DNA of 64,000 nucleotides from Prorocentrum cordatum (GCA_963575745.1 CAUYUJ010020533.1:86001-150000); one strand, 5' to 3'. Shown: positions 11,396 through 22,766, numbered from the stretch's first letter. The notes: generated by a model not told the origin, from the letters alone. Translations and numbers: made by a program.

Positions 11396-11588
11396 TCGGG
11401 AGCGGCCAAGAGGGGGGTGTCCAAGAGGGGGGTTGCAAATCATGACCGTCGGCATGTGCGCGGCCCAGCGGGGGGGTCAGGGACGTAATGAAATAAGAAG
11501 AGGCGCCACGAAATCTGAGGAAAAATCATGGCCCGCGCCATGAAATCCACCCCCCCCTAGTCATCACCCCCCTCTTTTCCGCTCCCGA
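11396..11588. mobile_element. TCGGGAGCGG element, copy 1, target duplication CAAAT
   Basis: Termini TCGGGAGCGGCC and CCGCTCCCGA. CAAAT flanks at 11391-11395 and 11589-11593. The 193-bp body contains GGTGTCCAAGAGGGGGG and ATCATGGCCCGCGCCATGA and is nearly identical to 30228-30420. No coding sequence. Confidence 0.92.
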
Positions 11589-11756
11589 CAAATTCAAGGC
11601 ACTAAATGATAAACGGGCTGCTTCCCGGAAGACAGCAATTTCCCAGAACTCCGTTTTAGCAGCCACGGGTTTGCCAGCCGTCGCCCGGCTTCTGACGCAC
11701 GACCCTGCATCTGATCGCGTGTGCATGCGCACGCGCATGCACCTGCAATGTGACAA

Positions 11757-11928
11757 TCGGGGATGGACAAACCCCCCTTTAGTAAAACGTGGTTTAGTGA
11801 AAACGACCTCGGGCCCAAACCTGGCGGGCGCAAGCCTGGAAAATAACGGCCACGGCGCCCTCTCGAGAACCGAAAACGGACAATTCACTAATCGACGTGT
11901 CACTGTTGGGGGTTCTGTCCATCCCCGA
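11757..11928. mobile_element. TCGGGGATGG element, target duplication GACAA
   Basis: Termini TCGGGGATGGACAAACCC and GGGTTCTGTCCATCCCCGA. GACAA flanks at 11752-11756 and 11929-11933. The body (CGCCCTCTCGAGAACCGAAA) is shared with 24488-24639. Confidence 0.92.
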
Positions 11929-12129
11929 GACAAGGGAAGCCAGTCACAGAAGGGGCAAGTGCAGCCCAGGAGCGCACCCACGGCAGGCTCAGGAGTAAGG
12001 GGCGAGGCCAATGCGACTGGAACGAAGCAACTGACTAAACATTATCCTTGTAAGCGAGTCGTCCCACGCAATTGAGTCCAACTTGAGGTACAGAAGTGAG
12101 GGCCTACAGCCGAAAGAGCCACGTCAGTG

Positions 12130-12800
12130 ATCTTTAGACGTACATGAAGCTAAGGTCGGGAACCATCATGCCAACTTTGACACTTGCCATATGTTTGATC
12201 TCCTTCTATGGACGAGCCATCTCTTCACCGTGTGCAACATTTGAACCAACGCTGGTCTGTCAAAGAGGACGGGGCGGGGCGGCCGTGATCCGCTCGTCTG
12301 CGGGCTCGGTAGACCAGCCGGTGATCGTCAGCTGCGAGGTGATTCCCTTTCCCAAGTTCTTGAAAGTCACGCCCATCAGGGCCTGCCCCATGCCATGTCC
12401 CAACCATCGACGCCTGCCTTAGAAAGGAAGACTATGTCTGATTACTACCTGGGATCGTTATTCCACTGATCGTTAACTCTGGTGGCATTCCCGCTGCGAA
12501 GGGGCGCACTATGCGATCAACTCGTGCTCTACACACGAGGCCGCCGAATGCAAGCTACTCGCGGATAACTCCTGCCGTAGATCCGTAGATGTGGTACATG
12601 GTCCTTCTGACGGTTTGCCAAGTTCGCTACTTGATCGCGCTGCGAGAGTCACCGCAGCACCGTTCGCGGCTATCATCGCTGTTCCGAGGCACTCTCGCAC
12701 GAGGCTGTGGCGGCAGCTGCCCGAGACTTGTGCTGGCACTGGTGGACGAGAGAGCGACGTGCAGTCAGAGTACGCGACGCGAGGCGTTGACATTGCGCAT
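12130..12800. other. non-repetitive stretch, possibly coding, strand unresolved
   Basis: Plus strand 12144-12422 encodes 92 residues with a hydrophobic N-terminus (PTLTLAICLISFYG) that could be a signal peptide. The minus strand is also open at 12509-12780 and is preceded by a (CA)n(TA)n tract ending in an ATACAG that could be a 3' splice site. Neither product is recognised. Confidence 0.2.
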
Positions 12801-12837
12801 CTGTATATATATATATATATATATTTATGTGTGTGTG

Positions 12838-12878
<41 letters not shown>

Positions 12879-12888
12879 GTGCGCGAAC
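12800..12888. repeat. (TA)n(TG)n microsatellite
   Basis: Pure TA then TG/GC dinucleotides. Nothing gene-like is seen from 12890 to 13510. Confidence 0.9.
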
Positions 12889-13512
12889 GTGTGGTTGCGC
12901 GTCGCCCAACTTCGGTACGCCAACGGGGCCGTAAAAGACTGTCTCGGACAGGGGCCGCGCACGACAGCACACCCCCTCCCTCCTCCCAGCCACACGTGCC
13001 ACTCGCCGGGCGCCCGAGTAGCGCACACCAACCACCTCAGAGCTAGTTCTTTGGTCCTTTGGAAGTGTCGAACAAAGCCAGCACCAGAGCTCAATCCCAG
13101 GTCCCAGGTCCTGGTCCTCCTCGCCCCCTCGATATAGGGCGAAGAAAGCGAGAAGCCCCAAGCAGCCGAGAAACGGGAGACGTGCAAACGAACTCGTGCT
13201 CATCGGAAGGAAAACACAGCGGCAAACAACCAAAACACTGTGGGATCGCCAGTCCGCACCTCCCCCTCTTCTCCTCCCTCAGCCGCTCCATTCCTTACTC
13301 CTCTTCCTCAGCGAGCAAGCAGTGGGCAATGCATCAATGTCTCATGCAACAAGCACGGGTGCCGAAGGGGATGATGACGCGTGCAAACACATGAATCAGC
13401 ATCCGAGCCCTCGCCCTCCGGCCGAGATCAACAAGAGCAGAGAGCGGCTGAGCATGGCGCAGTCTGAGGCCCGTCCCTGGCAACTCCTCCTCCTCCTTCC
13501 GCTCGTCCTCTG

Positions 13513-13713
13513 GTCGAAGAAGACAAAACGCCATGAACGTAAACTTTTGGCGCTCCGCGCAAAATTCTTGGATCTGCGCCGGACCCCCCTCCCTGGCGCA
13601 CGGAGTGCGCCAGGGGCGGCGCCAGAGGCGCCGCCGGGGGGGCCCAGCGCGGATCCATGAACTCCGCGCGGAGCGCCAAAAGTTCATGTTTGTATCGTTT
13701 TTTTTTTCTTCGA
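13513..13713. mobile_element. long-stem hairpin element, copy B
   Basis: Termini TCGAAGAAGACAAAACGCC and a matching ...TTTTCTTCGA. Inside them AACTTTTGGCGCTCCGCGC pairs with GCGCGGAGCGCCAAAAGTT. The centre CTGGCGCACGGAGTGCGCCAG is itself a hairpin. No target duplication was identified. Confidence 0.85.
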
Positions 13714-14320
13714 CCTCCCCACCCTCCCGCAGCCGCTCCGTCCTCAACACTCGCGGCTCGCGCGCCGCTGGCACAAACGCGTGCCTCGCTCGCCCGTCTG
13801 CTGGCGGCACCCTCGGCCCTTCGACTGCCGGCGACGACCGCTTCCACCGCCTGGCCCATCGGGGGCGCGCCATCTGAGACGCTTGCGGCTGCCCTTCAGA
13901 TTCCCCGATAGCTCGCAGATTGGAGGCCTAGAAATGGGCACCAACACCAACACAAGGGGTTGCCTCCACAGGGGGAAGACGATCCTCGATTTCGGTGTTG
14001 GTGGCAATATTTCGTCCACCTTGGAAGCCAGAATATTACCACCATCACCGAGATCGGGATCTTCCTCCCTCGGTGGATGCACTTCGCCGATATTGGTGTT
14101 GGTGTCAATCTCTAGGCCTGCGAGCAGAGAGCTATGCAAGAGGGTGTCAGATTGAAGAGCCGGAGCCGCAGGGCAACCCCGGAGGTCGTTCCAGCTTCCG
14201 CTTTCCAGCGTCGGCGCAGGCCGTGCGAGCCGGCGGCGGGTTCCTGCAGACCTTTCCTGGGCACTTCCCCATGCGCGTGCTCGGAAGCTCTCCAGGTGGT
14301 CCTTCGGCAGCTCTCTCCCC
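13714..14320. other. no gene seen
   Basis: Non-repetitive GC-rich DNA. Short inverted segments GGCACCAACACCAACAC and GGTGTTGGTGTCAATCTC at 13936 and 14097 suggest a decayed fold-back element at about 13925-14115. Confidence 0.35.
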
Positions 14321-14575
14321 TCCTCCTCCTCCTCCTCCTCCTTCTCCTCCTCCTCCTCCGCCCCTCCGTCCCTCCCAGCCCCCTCGGCCGCCTTTCTCTG
14401 CCGCTGGGCTGTCTCGATTGGTCAAGTGATGGGCCTGTTCTCCACCACCACCACCACCACCACCACCACCACCACCAGCAGAAGTTGGAGGAGGAGGGGG
14501 TCCTCCTCCTCCTCCTCCTCCCCCTCCGCCTCCTCCTCCTCCTCCGCCTCCTCCTCCTCCTCCTCCTCTTCCAGG
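14320..14575. repeat. TCC/CAC trinucleotide tract
   Basis: (TCC)n with an embedded (CAC)n run at 14441-14475. Poly-Ser, Leu, Pro and Arg frames are translations of the tract. 14575-15075 contains no gene I can support. 14975-15025 resembles the right end of the CTTCTCAGAAGG family. Confidence 0.9.
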
Positions 14576-15078
14576 TCCTTCGAGAATTCTTCGCTAGGCC
14601 TTTCCACGCCCTTCGGGCGCCCTGCTGTCCGGGTTCTGGACCACACAGGACTGCCTCCGTGCCCCGTGCCGCGCTCGGGCGTGGCAGACTGCCAAGTGCT
14701 GCCGGGTCGGGCTTCTCTGCGAGCCTCCAGTGATGCCCCTCCCCTCTCCTCGGACGGTGCTGCGTGCACTCTCTCGGGGCTTCTCGGGCGGCCCGGCGAT
14801 TTTCGGGGCATCTCCCAAGGCTCTCCAGACAGCCCATGAATGCCACCTTATAGCCGCCGCCATGGCTCAACGTGGCCTCGTCGATAAGCGCCCGGGAACT
14901 CCGAAGAAAATCTCGAGAGTCGCCCAAGGGGCCACAGGACAGCGACGCCCAACCACCTCCTGAGAAGCCAAACCGCCTTCTGAGAGGGTCTTCTCCGTCT
15001 CGCTCGCTCGCTGCCGAGGAAAGGGGGTGGCCAGTGACACGACGCGAGGGCCAGCATCAGCCGTGGGACAACCCTCAG

Positions 15079-15223
15079 GTCGGGCGCGTGCCCCTACAGG
15101 CGGATTCCGGACGAAAACAAACAAACAATGCTCAAACCTTGCCAAACAGATCCATAAACCATCGTCCCCCGACTATTTTTGGACCATTCGTGAATCTTCC
15201 TCCTGTGGAGGGACGTGCCCGAC
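15079..15223. mobile_element. GTCGGGC-terminal element, copy 1
   Basis: GTCGGGCGCGTGCCCCTACAG on the left pairs with CTGTGGAGGGACGTGCCCGAC on the right. TCA occurs immediately outside both ends, allowing one base. The AT-richer interior has AAAC-rich and GACTATTTTTGGA motifs common to the family. Confidence 0.85.
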
Positions 15224-15674
15224 TCAAGACAACACCCCGGACTGCAGGGGGACACGTCGCCCGCCAGCCTGGCTGTCCGAAATGAGGATGTCTACGACCT
15301 TGTCTGTAGGATCCGCCTTCGCGCTCCCGAGCGACGTCGTACATCGCCGGGCTCCCTGGGACGCTTCATGAGCAAAGGGGGGGGCACCTTCCTTCCCATC
15401 ATCGAGGTCGTCCCCCCCCCCCGAAGCTCCGCTGCCTCATCCACCCTACCCTCCCCATCTCGCCCCTCCTCAGCTTCCACCCCTCCGCCTCTTATCGAAC
15501 CTCCCTCCCTCCCTCTTCCCTCCTCCTCATGGCTGCCCTGCTCGCGCGTGCCCCCCCTTGCATGCCTCCCTGCAACCTGCTGCTCGTTCTCCGTGCCCTC
15601 CTCTTCCCCCCTCCCTCCCCCTGTCTCTCAAGCCATCTCGGCTCAAGAGGGGACGGGCGAGGGGCTCGGCTTTG
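15224..15674. other. no gene seen
   Basis: C/T-rich, partly simple-sequence DNA from 15410 to 15640 with no conserved motif. Confidence 0.5.
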
Positions 15675-15964
15675 TGCGCGCCTCCTGCTGGGCGCCTGCG
15701 GCTTGAGGACGGCGGGCCCTGCCGACGCTCAGTGTGCGCCTCCTGCTGGGCGCCTGCGGCTTGAGGACGGCGGGCCCTGCCGACGCTCAGTGTGCGCCTC
15801 CTGCTGGGCGCCTGCGGCTTGAGGACGGCGGGCCCTGCCGACGCTCAGTGTGCGCCTCCTGCTGGGCGCCTGCGGCTTGAGGACGGCGGGCCCTGCCGAC
15901 GCTCAGTGTGCGCCTCCTGCTGGGCACCTGCGCCTCGAGGATGGCGGGCCCTGCAGCGCCTGCC
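15675..15964. repeat. 58-bp tandem repeat x5
   Basis: The unit includes CGCCTCCTGCTGGGCGCCTG and GAGGACGGCGGGCCCTGCCG. The first four copies are almost identical and the fifth has diverged. 58 is not a multiple of three, so frames rotate between copies. Confidence 0.95.
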
Positions 15965-16149
15965 GCGAGATCGGGCCAAGCCATGGGGGGAACGCGAAGG
16001 CAACAGCGCCGCGAGCCGTCCGCAGAACCAGCACGGCCGCGACCCCGCCTTAGCGAGGCGCTGTGCGAGGAGCTGGGGGGAGGACTCCGTGCGAGCAGCT
16101 CGCCTCGCCTCTCTCCAATGCAGGCGTGGCCGCTTCACCGCCCGAGCCA

Positions 16150-16912
16150 GACGGAGGAGGAGGAGGAGGAGGAGGAGGAGGAGGAGGAGGAGGAGGAGGA
16201 GGAGGAGGGAGGAGGAGGAGGAGGAGGAGGAGGAAGAGGAGGAACGAGGAGGAGGGAGGAAGCGACGGCGGAGCAGGGCCAGGAGGTCGACTGGCCAAGA
16301 GGCCCCCCCCCACGGCCAGAGAGGCCCGCAGGCGGACCACAAAAGGCGGCGGCACGAGGGAAGGACCGCAGGTCGGTCGGGGCAACGCCGCCCTCGGGCG
16401 GCCCGCAGCCTCCGCCGGCCGGCCAGCGGCCAGCGCGACTTGGGAGCCTCCGCTGGAGGAGCTTCCCCCGTCGGGCGAGGTCGAGGATGAGACGCGCCCG
16501 AAGAGGGAGGCATAGGTGAGCGGCGCGCCCAGCGGCGAGCGTCGCGGAGGAGGAGGAGGAGGAGGAGGAAGAGGAGGAGGAGGAGGAGGAGGCCGCCAGC
16601 GGGAAGGGGCCGAGGAGCCGAGAGGAGGAGGAGGAGGAGGGGAGGAGGAGGAGGAGGAAGGAGGAGGAGGAGGAGGAGGAGGAGGAGGGGGAGGAGGAGG
16701 AGGAGGAGGAGGAGGAGGAGGGAGGAGGAGGAGGAGGAGGAGGAGGAGGAGGAGGAGGAGGCGGAGGAGGAGGAGGAGAAGAGGAGAAGGAGGAGGAGGC
16801 GGCGGCGGGAAGGGGCCCGAGGAGCTACGGGGAGGACGAGGAGGAGGTGGAGGAGGAGGAGGAGGAGGAGGAGGAGGAGGAGGAGGAGGAGGAGGACGAG
16901 GAGGCGACTGCA
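16150..16912. repeat. GGA tract, four blocks
   Basis: (GGA)n blocks at 16153-16260, 16545-16590, 16622-16800 and 16845-16910, separated by GC-rich DNA. Long Glu, Gly, Arg, Pro, Ser or Leu frames on both strands are simple-sequence artefacts. Confidence 0.95.
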
Positions 16913-17179
16913 ATGCTGGTGCAGGCCGGCTGTGTGGACACGCCGTCCATGAGATAAAGTCTACGAGTGCGGATACTGCGAGCCCCCGCCACCGCGGAAG
17001 AACCGCACGGAGAAGAGCGGCAGGGACAAGGGCTGGCGCAGTCGCCGGTGAGGGCGGGCGGCGCGTCACACTCCGCCGCGCGGGCCCCGCGCTTGACAGC
17101 AGCGTTTTGGACAAACAGAGGGACCACACACACGCACACACAGTGATTCTTGAAGCAGGAAGGCGCTTGAGTAGATTGG

Positions 17180-18186
17180 AGAGAGCGTGATCCACTGCCG
17201 CTTTACTGTGGAAAATTGCCCCCCTCTTCCTCCGGAACCCGGGGGTCCCCCCCCCCTCCCCTGCCCCAGCAAAAACCCCCCCCCTCCCCTAACCCCTCCC
17301 CCCCCTCCCCACGAAAACCGGGGGGGGTCACTACCGGTTCGCCCCCCCCCCCCCCCCCCCCCCCCCCCTCGAAAACTGGAGAGGGGGTCAAACCCCCCAC
17401 TCACCGCCAGCAAACGACTCCCGGTCCCTACCACCGTCAGCGCCACATCCTCCACTGTTGTTCCCAGCACCACTGTCCTCACCACCACTGTCCCCACTGG
17501 TTCCACCACCGTCCCTACTGTCCCCATCAGTGCTCCCACCACTGTCGCACAGTCCCCACTGTCCCCGCCACTGTTCCCACCACGGTTCCACTCTCCCCAC
17601 TTTCTCCACGGCCCCAACCACTGCCCGACTATCCCCACTGTCCCACTGACTCCTCCGCTGTCCCACTGAGCTGTCCCACTGTTCCCACCACTGTCCCCAC
17701 TGTCCCCACCACTGTTCCCACTGTACCTCTGTCCCATTGTCCCACCGCCGTCCTCGCCACCGCCTTCACCACTGTCCCCACCACCACTGTACCCTCCACT
17801 GTCCCACTGTTTCCACCTCCCACTGTCCCCACACCACTGCCCCCACCACCACCGTCACCACCACTGTCCACTGTCCCCACTGCTGTTCCCACCATTGTCC
17901 GTCCCCACCACTACAGTCCCCACCACTGTCCCGCTGTCCCCACCACTGTCCCGCTGTCCCCTCACCACTGTCCCCACCACCACCGTCCCCACCACTGTCC
18001 GCACCCCCCCTCGGTTTTCGAGGGGGGGGGGTTCGAACCGGTAGTGACCCCCCCCGGTTTTCGAGGGGGGGGGGTTCGAACCGGTAGTTACCCCCCCCTT
18101 TTCATGATGAACTGGGGGGGGGAGGGGTTCGAACCGGTGGTGACCCACCTCGGTTTTCCGCCAGCTGCGGTAGAACACGCTCTTTC
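17180..18186 (+). mobile_element. 1-kb inverted-repeat element, copy 2, 9-bp target duplication
   Basis: GTAGATTGG flanks it at 17171-17179 and 18187-18195. Termini AGAGAGCGTGATCCACTGCC and CTGCGGTAGAACACGCTCTTTC are imperfect inverted repeats. The interior has the same order as 2757-3813: C-rich block, CCACTGTCC satellite, then CGGTTTTCGAGG...GGTTCGAACCGGTAG blocks. A 9-bp duplication is typical of Mutator-like elements. No transposase is present, so it would be non-autonomous. Confidence 0.8.
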
Positions 18187-18297
18187 GTAGATTGGGATCT
18201 GGGAATCCATGAACACCTACGTCCAACGAGCGGCGTGCAATGCAGCGGACTGGTCAACATGAGGGGAACGCAACGGACCAGTCAACAGAAAAGGCGG

Positions 18298-18479
18298 TCG
18301 GCGGCGAGCCCGGGTGGGAAGTCAGAAGGGGCGGGGCGGTCCTACTGCGCAGGCTCGGAGGTTCCCTGGCCTTTTGGCAAGCTTCCTGGGCCTTCCCCGA
18401 AGGCACAGAAAGCTCCTCAGAAGGCGCGAGGGCTTCTAAGGCCTTCTCCTCCTCACCTCCCCCCCTCGCTCGCCGCCGA
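18298..18479. mobile_element. TCGG-terminal element of the CTTCTCAGAAGG family
   Basis: Termini TCGGCGGCGAGCCCGGG and CCCTCGCTCGCCGCCGA. The interior has AAGGCGCGAGGGCTTCT shared with other copies. No target duplication is visible. Confidence 0.7.
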
Positions 18480-18677
18480 ATAGAGGCGGGCCAGAAGGCA
18501 CAGGCAGTGAGAGAATGAGGTCCCACCAACCACGGCGTCCTCACATGCTGCACGGGTACGGTCACGTAGCAGAGGCAGCCGAAGATCCATGCCACGTGCC
18601 TTGCCCATCCTGGGTGGACGCAGGCGTGTCGCACGTGTTGCCTCGCTTGGTTAGCCAGCGGGAAGCCCCACGGTTAG

Positions 18678-18827
18678 GTCGGGCATGTCCCCCTACATGC
18701 GGACTCTAAACGAACAACAATAATGGTCAAACAACATTCCGAACTAGCCAACAAATACTCAAAACTCGCCTCCAGAGTACTTTTGGGTTCTTTTTGAATA
18801 TTCCTCCTGTATAGGGACAGGCCCGAC
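18678..18827. mobile_element. GTCGGGC-terminal element, copy 2
   Basis: Left GTCGGGCATGTCCCCCTACA, right TTCCTCCTGTATAGGGACAG then GCCCGAC. Flanks are TTAG and TTGA. Confidence 0.85.
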
Positions 18828-19004
18828 TTGACCCTACGAGTCGGGGCCGAGACTCCCGAGCGTGGCGCGCAGCGAACGACCGCGGCCAGCCGAAGGAGGG
18901 CGCCCTGACCGACGACCACGCGCCGGAGTCGGAGTGCCCCTCCCCGAGGAGAGAGGCAGCACTCTGGCCTTCCCCAGGTGGCGCCATGAGGGCCGCATCT
19001 TTAA

Positions 19005-19135
19005 GTCGGGCCTGTCCCCCTACAGGGGGATCTTGGAATAAACACTAAAGACAACTCAAACAAAAACCACGACATGATCAAACAGAAGGTCAAACAGCAC
19101 TCTAAAATGTTCAAACAGTATTCTACTAACATGGT
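19005..19135. mobile_element. GTCGGGC-terminal element, copy 3 (right end lost)
   Basis: Left end GTCGGGCCTGTCCCCCTACA preceded by TTAA, then the family interior (TCAAACAG repeats). No GCCCGAC right end follows. Confidence 0.7.
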
Positions 19136-19424
19136 CCAAATGGCAGCCCTATTGCCCCGAATCTATTTCACCACCCCCTGCCCGCTGGACACCCTTTTGG
19201 GCGTGCTGGAGTGCGGCAGGGCGCCCCGAGCGAGCAGGGCCGGGACGAAGCCCAGGAGGGCCCCGAGCCGCAGCGCGGTGCTGCTCGCCATCGGCCCCGA
19301 GGCTCACGAGAGAGTTCGACCCCGCCCTCTCTCCCTCCTTCCCCCTCCTCCCTCGCTTTGTTCTCCTCCTCCTTGTCCGTCTGCGCCTCCTCCCCCGTCC
19401 TTTGCCTCATCCGTGTCGTCCTCC

Positions 19425-19685
19425 CTGCTCCTCCTTCTCCTCCTCCTCCTCCTCCTCCTCCTTCTCCTTCTCTTCCTCCTTCTCCTCCTTGTTCCTCTTT
19501 CTCCTCCCTGCTCCTCCTTCTCCTCCTTCTCTTCCTCCTTATCCTCCCTCCTCCTCCTCCTCCCTGCTCCGCCTTCTCCTCCTCCTTCTCCTCCCCCTTC
19601 TCTACCCCCCTCCTTTCCTGCTCCTCCTCTCTCTGTCATCCCCCACCTCCTCCTCCTCCTCCTCCTCCTCCTCCTCCTCATATTC
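19425..19685. repeat. TCC tract
   Basis: Interrupted (TCC)n with CTT variants. No gene is seen between 19135 and 19750. Confidence 0.9.
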
Positions 19686-19752
19686 CTCCGCGCGGCTTCC
19701 CCCGCCTTTTCTGCGTGCCCCCACTTATCATGCGCAGGGCGATTGCCCTTTG

Positions 19753-19918
19753 CCGAAGAAGAAAGAACGTCATGAACATCAACTTTGGGCGCTCCGCGCG
19801 GATCTCTTGGATCCGCGCTGGGCCGCCTCCGGCGCCACGCCTGGCGCGCTCCGCGCGGATCCAAGAAATCCGCGCGGAGCGCCAAAAGTTTATGTTTCTG
19901 CCGTTTGTTATTCTTCGA
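19753..19918. mobile_element. long-stem hairpin element, copy C
   Basis: AACTTTGGGCGCTCCGCGCG and its complement GCGCGGAGCGCCAAAAGTTT form a long stem. The centre differs from copies B and F. Confidence 0.85.
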
Positions 19919-19919
19919 C

Positions 19920-20990
19920 TCTGAGTGATGCAGGCCCGTCTGGGCCTGCTACGGCGGTCGACGACCTGGACGAAGACGACGCCGGACCTGCCGGGCCGGC
20001 GGCACCTCTGCCCTCCATCGGCACGACGCCCAGCAGCGCCGACTAAATCGGACAGGCCGGCCCTGATGCTCCAGGCTGCGTACACAGTTTCGACTCCAAT
20101 GAAAACTCGAGCCAAGAGGAGACCAGCAAGGAAGAAGTGGGAGCGCAGAGCCTACAACTGCAACCGCTTCGGCACAGGGCGCCGCGGTTTTGGACAGCTA
20201 CCCTGAAAGGGAACGTCGAGGTGGCCGCGGGCCCTGGAGAGACTGCCGCCAACAGCAGGCCCTTGCCTCGGAACACAACGCCGCGATGTTGGACAGCGAG
20301 TTCTTCAAAAAGTACGGCAAGGAAGTGTAGACCAAGCCAGGCCCGCCGCCTTGGCCAGGTGAAAGCGACGGCCAGGCCCCTGCACGTGTTGAGAACTCGC
20401 CTTGCGGAGCGAGGTCCCTCCCCAACCAATCGGGCGTTGGCAGAACCGGGTTTAGTGATTTGTACCGGGGGCGCCCCCCCGTCCCATTTCCGCTAACCGG
20501 AACTGCCGCCACCCGAAAAACACCAGTTACAGCAAACCTGGTTTAGTGAATCTGGCCAATTGAGGGGCCCCAGGGCCCTACCACTAACCGGGTCCCCTTA
20601 CTCAGGGTCCTGGCCATACCCGAACCAAGCCCGGCCGAGCGGGGGTCACGACCACCACAGGCCACCATTGGTGGAACCCGATGCCGCTGCGGAGGACTAC
20701 GCGACCGCCGTGAAGGCACATCTGCAGGGACTGCGGGGACGACAGCAAGTGGGCCTACTTTCTGATCGCGGCCGCGGCGAGGAAGAGGTCGGGCGGCGTC
20801 AGGCCACTGCAGGCAAGCAGCGGCCTAAACCAGCGCAAAAGAAGAAGGGCGAAAGGGGGCAAGAAAGAGCAGGGAAAGATACCAAAAGCAGGCGGCGAGC
20901 CCGGCAGGTGGGCCTGCGCAGAGCGCGGCGAGTCCGACGACGCCGACGTCGACGAGCTCCACCACAAAATGGCGCGGCGCCGTGCCGCCC
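19920..20990. other. no gene supported
   Basis: GC-rich, largely non-repetitive. 20450-20560 has GGTTTAGTGA and its partner TTTAGTGAATCTGG, possibly a decayed fold-back element. Several frames are open by chance; none has supporting features. Confidence 0.4.
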
Positions 20991-20994
20991 GTGG

Positions 20995-21190
20995 CGGCAC
21001 GGAGGAGGAGGAGGAGGATGAGAAGGAGGAGGAGGAGGAGGAGGAGGAGGAGGAGGAGGAGGAGGAGGAGGAGGGAGGAGGAGGGAGGAGGAGGAGGAGG
21101 AGGAGGAGGGAGGAGGAGGAGGAGGGAGGAGGAGGAGAGGAGGAGGGAGGAGGAGGAGGAGGAGGAGGAGGAGGCGGAGGAGGAGGATCG
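20995..21190. repeat. GGA tract
   Basis: (GGA)n with GGGA interruptions. It is followed at 21360-21640 by a C/T-rich, CCCTCCCTCC-type low-complexity stretch. Confidence 0.92.
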
Positions 21191-21727
21191 CCCGGGGTCG
21201 AGCCGCAGGGAGTGCCGGTCGGTGCCGCCCTCTCGGTGCGCGCCCCGCCGCACGCGCCCCGGGCTGGCGGGCCACGCCCGCACTCCTCGTTCCCCGCCTG
21301 CTCGGCCGTGGGTGCCGCCGCCCCCTGGCGGCCCACCCTGCGGGGGCGCGGGCCCGAAGGCTCCCTCCCCTCCCCCCCCTGCCGCCCCCCCCCCCCCTTC
21401 CCCCTCCCCCCTCCCTCCTCCTCTCCCCTCCCTCCCTCCCTCCTCTCCCCTCCCCCTCCCCATCTCCCCTCCCTCCTCCCCTCTCCCTCCTCCCCCCCTC
21501 CCTACTCCTCCCTGCCCTCCCCTCTCCCCTCTCCCCTCCCTGCCTCCCCCTGTCCGCCCCTGCCCTCCCTACTCCCTCCTCCCTCCTCTCTCCTGCGTCC
21601 TCCCCCTGCCCCCACGTCCTCTCCCTCCGCCCACTCCCGTGGGCAGCCCTGGCCAGCGGGGCCCGAGACGGGGAGGCATCGCGAGAGGAGAGAGCCAAGG
21701 AGGAGTAAGCAGCTGCACAAACATTAT

Positions 21728-21910
21728 GTCGGGCGTGTCCCCCTACAGGGGGATTGTCGACGAAAAATAAAAAATACCCCCACAATACCCAAAAAGGTCA
21801 ACAAATAATCAAAAAGTAGTCCCCAGAGTATTTTTGGACAATTTTGTGATTATGTTAGGGGTATTTCTAATTTTTTGTCGAAAATCCCCCTGTAGGGGGA
21901 CACGCCCGAC
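21728..21910. mobile_element. GTCGGGC-terminal element, copy 4 (best inverted repeats)
   Basis: GTCGGGCGTGTCCCCCTACA on the left and TGTAGGGGGACACGCCCGAC on the right are perfect complements, flanked by TTAT and TTAA. It is 183 bp, with a second inner pairing between CGACGAAAAAT and TTTTTTGTCGA-like sequence. Confidence 0.92.
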
Positions 21911-21917
21911 TTAACAC

Positions 21918-22085
21918 AGACATCAACTTTCCGAAGCCCGTGCGGAATTCTTCCATCGGCGCTGGCCCCCCTCCCCGGCGAGCGGGGCGCGCTGCAGGGG
22001 GTTGGCGGCGGAAGCGCCGCCGGGGGGCGGCCCAGCGCCGATGAGAGGAATCAGCGCGGGCCTCCCCAGCTGTACGTTTATACTA
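21918..22085. mobile_element. long-stem hairpin element, copy D (decayed)
   Basis: It keeps the order of the family (ATCGGCGCTGG, GC-rich centre, CCAGCGCCGAT), but the outer stem has lost most pairing. It abuts the GTCGGGC element at 21728-21910. Confidence 0.65.
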
Positions 22086-22249
22086 TTAGAATAGGGGGCT
22101 AACAAACCTACCTCGCTTTTGACCACCCTCGCTTCCAAGAGATACCAAGCGATGCCAAACTACGGCCTGTACTGGTCAGGCCGCTTGACGAGGAGGCGCG
22201 TGGTATGACTTGGTTTTGCCTGGAAGCGAAAGCGGGGTAGGTAATTCAA

Positions 22250-22458
22250 GCTCTGATAGAAGGCGAGAAAACCACATAAACAGAAACTTTTGGCGCTCTG
22301 CGCGGGTTTCTCGGATTCGTGCTGGACCCCCCCCCCTGGCGTGCGAAGCGCGCCAGGGGCGGCACTGGAGGCGGCGCCGGGGGGCCCAGGCGCGGATCCA
22401 ATCCAAGAAATCCGCGCGGAGCGCCAAACATTTATGTTTATGTGGTTTTCTTCTTCGA
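22250..22458. mobile_element. long-stem hairpin element, copy E
   Basis: AAAACCACATAAACAGAAAC on the left pairs with TTTATGTTTATGTGGTTTTC on the right, enclosing the TTTTGGCGCTC...GAGCGCCAAA stem. Confidence 0.85.
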
Positions 22459-22639
22459 ATTAGCTTTCCTTCTTCGAACAGAGCTCGATGCCTTTGGCGT
22501 GCCGTGCTCGACGCAACCGCCCTCGCTGAAGCGGAGGGCGAACGGGTTGTCGAGCTTGAAGGCGCTCCTGGTGACCCTCAGGGAGAAGCAGATGTCGAAA
22601 CCCTGGAGACGCCGCGTGCTGCCAGGGAGGGTCGAGCGG

Positions 22640-22745
22640 TCCTCCTCCCTCCTCCTCCTCCTCCTCCTCCTCCTCCTCCTCCTCCTCCTCCTCCCTCCTC
22701 CTCCTCCTCCTCCTCCTCCTCCTCCTCCTCCTCCTCCTCCTCGCC
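22640..22745. repeat. TCC tract
   Basis: (TCC)n, about 100 bp, almost uninterrupted. Confidence 0.95.
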
Positions 22746-22766
22746 CTCCTCCGCCGAATCCCCAAA

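Noticed and set aside
18020-18140. tRNA genes (TTCGAACC motifs)
   Set aside because: No cloverleaf, anticodon stem or A box can be drawn around the motifs, which sit between homopolymer runs.
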